A stretch of 64,000 bases of DNA from DATAES01 sp036493595 (lineage in GTDB: Bacteria; Actinomycetota; Acidimicrobiia; Acidimicrobiales; JACDCH01), in the NCBI GenBank assembly GCA_036493595.1, contig DASXPN010000023.1, positions 1-64,000 of the forward strand. Direction: 5' to 3'. A program made the translations under genes and the position numbers. A model generated the notes under the pieces. It had not been told where the DNA came from. It saw nothing but the letters and a program-made list of their open reading frames with translations, and searched no databases. Below are positions 16,526 to 24,011 of the stretch, in pieces (the first letter of the stretch is position 1; the number at the start of each line of letters is the position of its first letter).

Positions 16526-17475
16526 CAGGATTGTGCGAGCGCGAAGCGCGATGTGACGAACCGCGCGAGCAGCGTGAAGATCAGCACGAGCGCGATGAGT
16601 GTGAGTGCGGCGCCCCAGGCGAGGGGTTCACCGCCTGGTTGGGTGACGTTGGAGAAGATCTGCGTGGACAGCGCCGTGTTGACGCCGCTGAAGTGAGCAT
16701 TGAGGAATCGAGTCGAGCCGATCGTGAGCAGCAGCGGCGCCGTCTCGCCGGCGGCCCTCGCGATGGCGAGCATGCAACCACTGGTGATGCCAGGCAGCGC
16801 GGCGGGCACCACGACCGTCATCGTCGCACGCGACGTGCGACTGCCGAGCGCCAGGCTCGCCTCCCTCAGATGGTCGGGGACGAGCTTGAGCATCTCCTCC
16901 GTCGAACGCACGACGATCGGCAGCATGAGGCACGCGAGCGCGAGACCACCTGCGACCGCCGATCGACCGTCGACGCCACGTGGTACGACCCACACGGCGT
17001 ACAGGAACACGCCCATGATCACCGACGGCACGCCGATCATCACGTCAGTGAAGAAGCGCAACACCTGGGCGAAGCGCCGCTGCCGGCCGTACTCGTTGAG
17101 ATAGATCGCGCCGAGGATGCCGAGCGGCACGGCGATCAGGGTCGCGAGGCCGGTGGTCAACAGCGTGCCGACGATGGCGGGTGCCATGCCGTACACGACG
17201 GGCGCGACATCCGTCGCGCCGAACTTGCTCGCGAGCACGCTGGACGCGACATCGGGGATGTCTGCGGTGAACCAGTCGGCGCTGATGACGGACAGTCCCT
17301 TGGTGACGACGGTGAGCAGCACGAAGAACAACGGAATGGCGGCGACGAAGAACGCGCCGATCATGAACACGGTGGCGAAGCGGTTGCGCCACTTGCGGCC
17401 GGCGGCCAGGCGCCCCGCCTTCAGATCGAATTCCGGGAACGGCGCCTGCTCGCGTTCGAGAGTCGTCGTCATCAT
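16525..17475 (-). CDS. pstA: phosphate ABC transporter permease PstA
   Basis: The 316-residue membrane protein has six predicted helices. The first is at about residues 35-60 (NRFATVFMIGAFFVAAIPLFFVLLTVV). The MetI-type permease coupling loop reads EEMLKLVPDHLREASLALGSRTSRATMTVVVP, with the EAA-G-like pattern typical of PstA. A second in-frame ATG one codon on (17472) is possible. The start region overlaps the pstC stop by 4 bp. With PstC it forms the inner-membrane channel for high-affinity phosphate uptake. Confidence 0.95.
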   Translation of the reverse strand: MMTTTLEREQAPFPEFDLKAGRLAAGRKWRNRFATVFMIGAFFVAAIPLFFVLLTVVTKGLSVISADWFTADIPDVASSVLASKFGATDVAPVVYGMAPAIVGTLLTTGLATLIAVPLGILGAIYLNEYGRQRRFAQVLRFFTDVMIGVPSVIMGVFLYAVWVVPRGVDGRSAVAGGLALACLMLPIVVRSTEEMLKLVPDHLREASLALGSRTSRATMTVVVPAALPGITSGCMLAIARAAGETAPLLLTIGSTRFLNAHFSGVNTALSTQIFSNVTQPGGEPLAWGAALTLIALVLIFTLLARFVTSRFALAQS

Positions 17476-18455
17476 GCGCCCCGCAGTCGGTCGATCCGAG
17501 CCACCAACAGCTTCGCGCCGATGTTGACGAGAACCGTGAGGGCCATGAGGACGACGCCGAGGCCGATCAGTGCGGCCTGGAAGTCGCCGGACGATTCAGG
17601 CAGGTTCCTCACGATCACCGACGGCATGGCCTCGCCGGTGGCGAACAGGTTGGAGACGATCTGGGGGTTGGCGCCGATGACGAGCGCGATGGCGATGGTC
17701 TCGCCCATGGCGCGCCCGAGCCCGAGCATCACGGCGCCGACGATGCCGCCGCTCGAGTGCGGCAACACCACGCCCCGGATCATCTCCCAGCGGGTCGCGC
17801 CGAGCGCGAGCGCGCCGTCCTTGTCGTTGCGCGGGACGGTGGCGAACACCTCGCGCGCGATCGACGTGATGATCGGAGTGATCATCAGACCGACGATCAG
17901 GCCCGCCGTCATGAAGCTGTTCCCGCCACCACTCGGGCCGAACACGGTGTTGAGCACGGGGATGCTCTCCACGTGAGCGTGGATCGAGTTGTAGATGTCG
18001 TTCAGGTGGGGGCGCAGGATCAAGAAGCCCCACAACCCGAAGACCACCGACGGCACCGACGCCAGCAAGTCCATGATCGTGGTGATCCACCACCGGAGGC
18101 GCTGTGGCGCGACCTCGGTGACGAACAAGGCGATGCCGAGGCTGATCGGTACGGCGAAGAGCACCGCCAGGAACGACACCACGATGGTGCCGTAGATGTA
18201 CGACTTCGACCCGTAGATCTGGTTGACCTGGTCGATCTTCTCCTCGGTGAAGTAGCTGAAGCCCATCTTCGAGAAGGCCGGCCACGCCTTCGATGTCATC
18301 GAAATGATGATCCCGACCAGCACGGCGAGCACGAGGAAGCCGGCGAGGAACGACAGCCAGCGGAACCCGGTGTCAGCGGGAGCACGACGCCCGCCCCCCT
18401 TGAGGGGAGCGGGCGTCAACGTCTCCTGCGGCGCCGTGGTGGGCGAGATCGTCAT
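17472..18455 (-). CDS. pstC: phosphate ABC transporter permease PstC
   Basis: The 327-residue permease has a first helix at residues 32-52 (LSFLAGFLVLAVLVGIIISM), then the periplasmic loop and five further helices. The coupling loop reads REVFATVPRNDKDGALALGATRWEMIRGVVLP, a typical PstC EAA loop. PSVVFGLWGFLIL and GRAMGETIAIALVIGA are PstC/PstA hallmarks. The ATG overlaps the pstS stop by 4 bp. It is partner to PstA, PstB and the lipoprotein PstS. Confidence 0.95.
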   Translation of the reverse strand: MTISPTTAPQETLTPAPLKGGGRRAPADTGFRWLSFLAGFLVLAVLVGIIISMTSKAWPAFSKMGFSYFTEEKIDQVNQIYGSKSYIYGTIVVSFLAVLFAVPISLGIALFVTEVAPQRLRWWITTIMDLLASVPSVVFGLWGFLILRPHLNDIYNSIHAHVESIPVLNTVFGPSGGGNSFMTAGLIVGLMITPIITSIAREVFATVPRNDKDGALALGATRWEMIRGVVLPHSSGGIVGAVMLGLGRAMGETIAIALVIGANPQIVSNLFATGEAMPSVIVRNLPESSGDFQAALIGLGVVLMALTVLVNIGAKLLVARIDRLRGA

Positions 18456-19558
18456 CCGGTGGTGATCTGGTCCAATTGTGCGATCGCCTTGCTGGTCAGG
18501 TCAGTCGGCAGCTTGGCGAAGCCAACCGTGTTGGCGAAGCCCTGTCCGTCGGTGAGCAGGAAGGTCAAGAAGCCCTTCAACGCGGCGGCCGTGTTCGCAT
18601 CCGGCTGCTTCTTGTAGACGATGATCCAGGTCGGCGAGGTGATCGGGTACGCCGTATCACCGGTCGCGTTGATCGGGTCATACGTCAGATCGTCCTTCAC
18701 CGTCGCGCCCGAGAGGGCCGCGCCGGCCGCGTCGAGCGTGGGTGCGATGAACTTGCCGGCACTGTTCTTCACCGACGCGAACTTGAGGTTCGCGTTCACC
18801 GCGTCGGCGAGGTCCACGTAGCCGATGGCGCCGTCGGTGCTGGTGATCAGCTGCGCGACGCCGCTGTTCTTCTCGGCGCCCTGTGTCGTCGACGGCCAGT
18901 TCACAGTGTCACCCGTGTTGAGGGTCCACGCGCTGCCGCCGGCTTTGGTCAGGAACCGGGTGAAGTTGTTGGTCGTGCCGGACGCGTCCGAGCGATGCAC
19001 GACGACGATCGGCTTGTTCGGCAGGTTCACGCCCGAGTTGTCGGCCGCGATCTTGGGGTCGTTCCAGGTCGTGATGGCGCCGGCGAAGATGCCACCGAGC
19101 GTCTCACCACTGAGCTGGAGCTTGTCGACACCGCTCACGTTGAACGACACCGTGATCGGCGCGCCGACGGTCGGGAAGTACAGGACGTCGCCACCTTGGA
19201 ACTTCGGCTTGTCGGCGTCGGCGATCAGGCTGTCGGTGCCGGCGAACTGCACGACCTTGTTCTGGAGGTCGGTCTTGCCGGCGCCCGAACCGCTCTTCGT
19301 GTAGCTCACGGCCACGTTGCCCGCTTTGGTCTTGAACTGCGTGATCGCCTTCTGGTTGAAGGCATCCTGGAAGGTCGATCCGGAACCGTTGAGCGTGCCG
19401 GACAGCGACGAGTAATCAATGTTCGCGCCTTGAGCGGCTGAAGCGGAGGACGATGCAGAAGTCGTGGTGTTGCTCTTGCTGTCACTGCAGGCCGCGCCCA
19501 CGAGGGCGAAGGCCAGTAGCAAAGCCATGAACCAGGCTGAACGCTTGGTTACGTGCAA
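18452..19558 (-). CDS. pstS: phosphate-binding lipoprotein PstS
   Basis: I choose the TTG at 19558 because AGGAG lies nine bases upstream and the frame before it is unlike protein. The 368-residue product starts with a basic/hydrophobic signal and lipobox VGAAC, so it is a lipoprotein anchored outside the membrane. A Ser/Thr/Ala-rich linker precedes the binding fold. Phosphate-site motifs are GSGSTFQ, KSGSGAGKTDL, FAGTDS and HRSDASGTTNNFTRFL. A PHO box of three 11-bp repeats lies about 70 bp upstream of the start, so the gene and the whole operon are likely induced by RegX3 under phosphate starvation. Confidence 0.95.
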   Translation of the reverse strand: MHVTKRSAWFMALLLAFALVGAACSDSKSNTTTSASSSASAAQGANIDYSSLSGTLNGSGSTFQDAFNQKAITQFKTKAGNVAVSYTKSGSGAGKTDLQNKVVQFAGTDSLIADADKPKFQGGDVLYFPTVGAPITVSFNVSGVDKLQLSGETLGGIFAGAITTWNDPKIAADNSGVNLPNKPIVVVHRSDASGTTNNFTRFLTKAGGSAWTLNTGDTVNWPSTTQGAEKNSGVAQLITSTDGAIGYVDLADAVNANLKFASVKNSAGKFIAPTLDAAGAALSGATVKDDLTYDPINATGDTAYPITSPTWIIVYKKQPDANTAAALKGFLTFLLTDGQGFANTVGFAKLPTDLTSKAIAQLDQITTG

Positions 19559-19628
19559 GGTGTCGATCTCCTTGGGATTCCGTCGGGTCGCGCGCAACCT
19601 ACGAAGCCGAAGTTGACGTCCAGGACCG

Positions 19629-19661
19629 ACAAGGTGAACGCCAGGCGAACAGGCGGGGAAC
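19629..19661 (-). promoter_or_regulatory. PHO box, three 11-bp direct repeats upstream of pstS
   Basis: On the minus strand three exact 11-mers follow one another: GTTCCCCGCCT, then GTTCGCCTGGC, then GTTCACCTTGT. The GTTC head recurs every 11 bases, the pattern bound by actinobacterial PhoP/RegX3 regulators (consensus GTTCACC units). A TAGGTT -10-like hexamer lies 27 bases downstream (19601-19596). The -35 position is poor, as expected for an activator-dependent promoter. The regulator, RegX3, is encoded in the same operon. Confidence 0.85.
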
Positions 19662-19780
19662 TTCGGATAGACGATCGCGGGGGAACGATGGTGCCTCGGC
19701 GGCCTGCCGCGTGCGATCCTTCTTGATCCCGACATCCGGGATCACCGCGGCTGGAACGGACCAGAGGGGGAGGCGCGATC

Positions 19781-20452
19781 GTGACGGAGGTTCGGCGTGC
19801 CTTCTTCGAAGATCTCGAACGGCTGCATCTCGACGTCGTGCACCTGGGCGCGCTCGCGCTCGAGGCGATCCAACGCGGCAGCGAAGCGCTGCTGGTCTTC
19901 GACCTCGCGGGGGCCGACGAGACCATCCGCCGCGATGGCGAGCTCGATCACCTCAGCGACACGATCGAGGAGCGCATCTACCTGATGCTGGCGACGCAGG
20001 CTCCCGTCGCCACCGACTTGCGGGCCATGGTGACGATGCTGCGGGTGAACCACGAGCTCGAACGCATCGGCGATTACATGGTCAACATCGCGAAGGCCAC
20101 CCGCCGATTGCAGCCTGAGCCGCTCGATCCGCGGATCCTTGGGATCCTCGACCGCATGCGCGTGCAAGCGACTGCACAACTCGAGATCGCGCTCGACGCG
20201 TTCTCGCAACGCGACCCTTCTCAGGTGCCGGAGCTGCCGGAGATGGACGACGTGATGGACGACCTCACTCGCGAGCTGTTCCGCACGATCTTCGCGACGA
20301 ACCCCGAGCAGGAGGACTCAGTGCAGCGGGCCGTGCAGCTTGCACTCATCGGGCGCTACTACGAGCGGGTCGCCGACCATGCGGTGAACGTCGGGGAGCG
20401 AGTCGACTACATGGTGACCGGCCAGTTCCGCGAGCACCCGTACCAGGTGTAG
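19781..20452 (+). CDS. phoU2: PhoU-family protein (second copy, divergent from pstS)
   Basis: GTG 19781 has GAGGGGGAGG upstream. The 223-residue protein has two PhoU repeats with RVNHELERIGDYMVNIAK and RYYERVADHAVNVGERVDYM. It is divergently transcribed from pstS. The 222-bp gap between them holds the PHO box, so one regulator could serve both genes. The second-repeat motif has VADH where the other copies have GDH. Duplicated phoU genes are known in mycobacteria, where they act partly redundantly. A distinct role here is not visible. Confidence 0.9.
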   Translation: MTEVRRAFFEDLERLHLDVVHLGALALEAIQRGSEALLVFDLAGADETIRRDGELDHLSDTIEERIYLMLATQAPVATDLRAMVTMLRVNHELERIGDYMVNIAKATRRLQPEPLDPRILGILDRMRVQATAQLEIALDAFSQRDPSQVPELPEMDDVMDDLTRELFRTIFATNPEQEDSVQRAVQLALIGRYYERVADHAVNVGERVDYMVTGQFREHPYQV

Positions 20453-20453
20453 T

Positions 20454-20810
20454 TCAGGCCAGGGCGTCGAGGTCGGCGCTCACCATGGCGGCGCCGCGGC
20501 ACAGCATCTCGGCAATGACCTCGGCCCGCACGCGTGCGATACCGCAATCAATCGCGGCGACGAGATGCCCGGCCAGCGAGTCACGAATGCGACCGAGCCG
20601 CGTCGCGAGCTCGGGCACCGGCTGGTCGGATGCGAGCGCACCGAGCAGGTCGTGCACCTCTTCGAGTCGCCACCGTCCGTCGAGGATCGCGTCCTCGCTG
20701 CTGGACCCGCGTAGCAAGTCGACGGCTTGACCGAGCCGCCAGCAGATCGGACGGAGCGCGACCCGCAGCCGAACGGTCTCGGCCTCGATCGTGCTCGTGG
20801 GGACGGTCAA
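20454..20810 (-). CDS. conserved-looking helical protein of unknown function
   Basis: A TTG at 20810 with GAGGAG eight bases before it gives 118 residues. A longer frame from 20891 starts in Arg/Pro-rich sequence with no ribosome site. The product is all-helical and Leu/Ala/Arg-rich, with an RLGQAVDLLRG segment, a LEEVHDLLGAL segment and two cysteines. I recognise no domain. It converges on phoU2 with one base between the stops and is followed upstream by a 135-bp gap holding a small inverted repeat (ATTTCC/GGAAAT, 20912-20926). Confidence 0.55.
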   Translation of the reverse strand: MTVPTSTIEAETVRLRVALRPICWRLGQAVDLLRGSSSEDAILDGRWRLEEVHDLLGALASDQPVPELATRLGRIRDSLAGHLVAAIDCGIARVRAEVIAEMLCRGAAMVSADLDALA

Positions 20811-20941
20811 CTCGTCTTCTCCTCGTGCCCATCGCGCTGGACCCACCCGCGCGGGCACACGTGGAGCGTACGAACGAGTGCCTGTGGGCAACCAGTGGGT
20901 GAATGCTGTGGATTTCCTGGGGAAATTCCTGCAGCAGCGCA

Positions 20942-20957
20942 GACGTCAGCTGACGTC
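20942..20957. repeat. perfect 16-bp palindrome GACGTCAGCTGACGTC
   Basis: A perfect palindrome with 8-bp arms overlaps the stop codon (20946-20948) of the membrane protein gene on the minus strand. It could be a transcription-end hairpin with no loop bases to spare, or a protein-binding site. It has no U-tract. Confidence 0.5.
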
Positions 20958-22073
20958 GCTCCGCTCGCCCCGGTCGCCACGGGGGACATCATTACCTGAA
21001 TGCCCGGAGTGGTCATTACTCGATTCTTCGGCGTCGCCGAAGTCGAGTTCAGGTAGGCGCAAGACGAGCGCACCGGACCGCACGGCGAGTACGGCGGCCG
21101 CCACCGCACAACCGAGCGCGATCGCGGTCGACGTGCGATCGAGCCAGAAGGGCAGGTTGGTGGGCAGCACCGGATGCAACAGCACCGTGTAGCGCATGAT
21201 CGCCCACCCTGCCAACGACGCGAGCGACGCGAGGATGGCGACGACGCCGAGCGGATGGCGGTGGAAGATGAGCCCGCCGATGGCACACAGCACCGCGGCC
21301 GCGGGCAAGACGATCTCGAGCGGGTTGGGTCCGGCGACCGAGGGGATGCTCCGGTACGCCACGATGCCCGTCTCGAGCGCGCCAACCGACGCGATGAGGC
21401 ACGCAATCGCGGCGACGAACGTCGACTTGCCGCGGCCGAGCAACAAAGTGACGCCCGCCGCGGCGACACCGATCAGCGCCCAGCCGATCGGGGTCGTCGA
21501 GTGCTTCCACACGAGTTGCCCGTGCGCGGTGACGGGTGCGTTGTCGACGGTCATGCCGACTTGCCAGTCGGGGAAGATCACGTCGCCGCGTGTATGGCCC
21601 GGCGGGTCGTCGGGTGACATCCAGTGGATGCGATGGTCGTGCCACGCGAACTCGCCGCCCGCTCCGACCTGCTTGTACTGCGGCGGCTGCGTGGTCTCGC
21701 TCTGCTCGGTGACGTTCTGCGGCACGTCGACGCGCGCGTAGCGGTTGGCGTTCAGATATGTCGCCGGTGACAACTGGTTCTCTTCGACGACGCCGTCAGG
21801 TCGGATGTGCAGCCACGGGCCACCTGAGTAGCCCTTCACCACGACATCGTGACCGGGCTTCACCTTCAAGTCGAGGAAGCCGTCGCCGCCGACGACCTTC
21901 AACGAGATCGCATCGTTCGGCGGCTGGATGCTGGTCACACTCGACACGTAGTCGACCGGTTTGGCGGGATCGGCACCCGCGGGACCGGCCAGCACGACCA
22001 AGCCGACGGCGGCTGTCAAGGCGGCCCGCAGAACCGTCCGCCCGATGCGCATGCGACGCGAAGTTACTGCCAC
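20946..22073 (-). CDS. membrane protein of an ECF sigma/anti-sigma locus, unknown function
   Basis: The GTG at 22073 overlaps the anti-sigma stop (TAGTG); an ATG seven codons later (22052) would also work. The 375-residue protein starts with a signal peptide (LRAALTAAVGLVVLAGPAGADPAK). A roughly 165-residue exported domain follows, with paired His-rich motifs (AWHDHRIHWMSPDDPPGH). Five or six helices come next (TPIGWALIGVAAAGVTLLL onward), then a short hydrophilic tail with several His and Asp. His-rich exported domains of this kind can bind copper or other metals, but no family is recognised. Its coupling to a sigma/anti-sigma pair suggests an envelope-stress or metal-response output. Confidence 0.65.
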   Translation of the reverse strand: MAVTSRRMRIGRTVLRAALTAAVGLVVLAGPAGADPAKPVDYVSSVTSIQPPNDAISLKVVGGDGFLDLKVKPGHDVVVKGYSGGPWLHIRPDGVVEENQLSPATYLNANRYARVDVPQNVTEQSETTQPPQYKQVGAGGEFAWHDHRIHWMSPDDPPGHTRGDVIFPDWQVGMTVDNAPVTAHGQLVWKHSTTPIGWALIGVAAAGVTLLLGRGKSTFVAAIACLIASVGALETGIVAYRSIPSVAGPNPLEIVLPAAAVLCAIGGLIFHRHPLGVVAILASLASLAGWAIMRYTVLLHPVLPTNLPFWLDRTSTAIALGCAVAAAVLAVRSGALVLRLPELDFGDAEESSNDHSGHSGNDVPRGDRGERSDVS

Positions 22074-22672
22074 TATGCAGCACGCAAGGCGCGCCGCAAC
22101 ACCGGCGCATTCGACGGACCGGACCGCGTGAGCAGCCACAGCGCGCCGACGCCGATGAGGTCGAGGATGTGTTGCGACTCGCCTGCCGCAGGCACCCGGC
22201 CGCTCACGATGTCGATGATCGCGGTTGCCGCCATCGCACCGGCGAGCGCGAGCGCGAACGGCAACAGCCCGGCGGCGCGGCGCGGCTGCAGCACCGCAAC
22301 GAGAAGCCCGACCGCGAGCGCCACATCCCACGAGCCGAGCTCGTGGGCGGCGTGGATGGACGTGCCCTTTGCATCGCCCGCCAGCGCGGGGATGGCGAGC
22401 ACGAGATCCGTCAGCGCGACCCACAGCAACACGTAGCGCGGCCACTCAGGCACCGGCTTGGGTGTGGCCGCGGCGATGATCGGCCCGCTCAGGTCCGGCA
22501 CGCGTTCGGCGGGGCGCACCCGCCAGCGCCGATCGAGTTGCGTGACCGCCGACGCGAACGAAGCGCACGCGGCGCAACGAGCGATGTGGGATTCGACGAC
22601 CGAGCTCTCGAGCGGGTGGGTCTCGCCGTCCGCGGCGGCAGAGATCGCTTCTCTCACGTCCTCACACTGCAT
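22073..22672 (-). CDS. zinc-finger (zf-HC2) transmembrane anti-sigma factor
   Basis: The 199-residue protein starts MQCEDVREAIS and carries the ZAS zinc motif (Cys3, then HIARCAAC) within its first 40 residues. That is the sigma-binding anti-sigma domain. About four hydrophobic segments follow (VLLWVALTDLVLAIPAL, VALAVGLLVAVL, LLPFALALAGAMAA, ILDLIGVGALWLL). It is divergent from the ECF sigma gene it should control. No ribosome site precedes the ATG. A GGAAC-16-CGACTA promoter places the transcript start at or next to the ATG, so the mRNA is probably leaderless and sigma-autoregulated. Confidence 0.85.
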   Translation of the reverse strand: MQCEDVREAISAAADGETHPLESSVVESHIARCAACASFASAVTQLDRRWRVRPAERVPDLSGPIIAAATPKPVPEWPRYVLLWVALTDLVLAIPALAGDAKGTSIHAAHELGSWDVALAVGLLVAVLQPRRAAGLLPFALALAGAMAATAIIDIVSGRVPAAGESQHILDLIGVGALWLLTRSGPSNAPVLRRALRAA

Positions 22673-22679
22673 GGAGTGG

Positions 22680-22706
22680 TAGTCGCCCCGGCTGGTGGCG
22701 AGTTCC
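22680..22706 (-). promoter_or_regulatory. candidate ECF-sigma promoter for the anti-sigma operon
   Basis: On the minus strand GGAAC (22706-22702, in the context GGGAAC) is separated by 16 bases from CGACTA (22685-22680). This resembles group IV sigma promoters (GGAAC at -35, CGTC-like at -10). Transcription would begin about 22673, directly at the ATG of the anti-sigma gene. The sigma factor encoded next door is the obvious candidate reader. Confidence 0.5.
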
Positions 22707-22727
22707 CGACGCCTGTGGAGAGCGGTT

Positions 22728-23330
22728 ATGGACAAGGATGCGGGCGTGCCCGCCGCTGACGACGATCTCACCGCACTGGCGCTCGCAGCCCGTGACGGCG
22801 ATCGCATCGCCCTCGGTGCCTTTGTGCGGGCGAGCCAAGCCGAGGTGTGGCGATTGTGCGCGCACCTCACCGACCGGGACGCCGCCGACGACGTCACGCA
22901 GGACACCTACATGCGTGCGCTCGGTTCTTTGCACTCGTTCCGCGGTGAGTCGTCCGTTCGAACCTGGCTCTTGTCGATCGCACATCGCGCCTGCGCCGAT
23001 CACATCAGGCGAGTGCAACGGCGGCGACTCCTGTTGAGCGCGCTGCACGATCGCCGCCCGTCGGGCGTGGCGTCGTCGGCGGCCGGCGGGGTCGAGCTCG
23101 ACATCGTCGTGGCACGCCTCGATCCCGATCGGCGCGCCGCGTTCGTCCTCACGCAGGTGCTCGGGCTCGAGTACCAAGAGGCGGCCGCAGTCGTCGACGT
23201 CCCGATCGGGACGATCCGCTCCCGGGTTGCCCGCGCCCGCGCCCAGCTGATCGACGAGCTCGCCGCCGCATCTGACTCCTCCACCAATGTTGGTGCTATT
23301 GCGGGGCTATCGCCCCGCAAAGGACCCTGA
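22728..23330 (+). CDS. ECF-family RNA polymerase sigma factor
   Basis: ATG 22728 has GGAGAG upstream and is preferred to a GTG 11 codons earlier. The 200-residue protein has sigma region 2 (about residues 30-100, with DDVTQDTYMRALGSLHSFRGESSVRTWLLSIAHRACADHIRR) and region 4 (about 125-180, LGLEYQEAAAVVDVPIGTIRSRVARARAQL), with no large regions 1 or 3. That is the ECF class. It is divergent from a zf-HC2 anti-sigma gene with 55 bp between starts. The stimulus is not evident. Confidence 0.92.
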   Translation: MDKDAGVPAADDDLTALALAARDGDRIALGAFVRASQAEVWRLCAHLTDRDAADDVTQDTYMRALGSLHSFRGESSVRTWLLSIAHRACADHIRRVQRRRLLLSALHDRRPSGVASSAAGGVELDIVVARLDPDRRAAFVLTQVLGLEYQEAAAVVDVPIGTIRSRVARARAQLIDELAAASDSSTNVGAIAGLSPRKGP

Positions 23331-23359
23331 GTTCGGGCGAGGTGCGGTAAGAACGCCGC

Positions 23360-23989
23360 ATGCCACGACTGCGACAAGTTCCTCGAGCCGAAGCGGCGCC
23401 TTCGGTCCAAGCGATGTACGACTTCCTCTTCGGACCGGACCGCGACCCGGTCGCTGAGCCGGGGACGTCCAGCGGAACCCCCGGCGACTGGTGGACGGTG
23501 TTCGCACTCGTGCCCGCGGTGTTCGATCATGCCGTCGGCGGGTTCCTCGTCTACCGCGGCTCGACGGACGTGCTCGACGTGAAACTGCGCGAGCTCGGGC
23601 AGTGCCGCGCCGGCTGGGCGCGCGGGAGCCAGTTCGTGTTCTCGCAGCACTGCAAGGCGATGCGTTCCGCCGGTTTCACCGAGGAGCAGGTGCAGGCGAT
23701 CCCGTTCGGTGCCGGCGCGCCGTGCTGGTCGCCCCTCGAGCGCGCCGTGCTCGCGTACACCGACTGCCTCGTGTACGACGGCGGCCGCGTCCCGGACTCG
23801 GTGTTCGACGCGCTCAAGGCCGAGCTCAGCGACGAGGCGATCGTCTATCTCACGTACATCACCGCGCTGTACGACATGCACGGCGTGATGAGCAAGGCGT
23901 TGCGCACGGAGTTCGACGACCGTGACGAACCGATCGTCGAGATCGGCGGCGGGCTGTTGAAGGTGAGCGACGCCGAGCGCGACGACTGA
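23360..23989 (+). CDS. carboxymuconolactone decarboxylase / AhpD-family protein
   Basis: The 209-residue protein has the all-helical AhpD-like fold, with KLRELGQCRAGWARGSQFVFSQHCKAMRSAGF. In this family an Glu-Cys-x-x-His-like arrangement supports peroxidase or decarboxylase chemistry. Here the Cys lies in GQC and again in QHC, an altered spacing from the classic CxxC of AhpD. A later Cys-rich stretch (CWSPLERAVLAYTDCLV) is typical of the wider family. Oxidative-stress or hydroxyacid roles are possible. No partner gene is adjacent. Confidence 0.8.
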   Translation: MPRLRQVPRAEAAPSVQAMYDFLFGPDRDPVAEPGTSSGTPGDWWTVFALVPAVFDHAVGGFLVYRGSTDVLDVKLRELGQCRAGWARGSQFVFSQHCKAMRSAGFTEEQVQAIPFGAGAPCWSPLERAVLAYTDCLVYDGGRVPDSVFDALKAELSDEAIVYLTYITALYDMHGVMSKALRTEFDDRDEPIVEIGGGLLKVSDAERDD

Positions 23990-24011
23990 CCCGGTTCCGC
24001 GTCGCGTCGCG

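Noticed and set aside
16405..17976. Long plus-strand ORF (over 500 codons) antisense to pstA/pstC
   Set aside because: It is the Arg/His/Asp-rich complement of real membrane protein genes in high-GC DNA; no start signal or domain.
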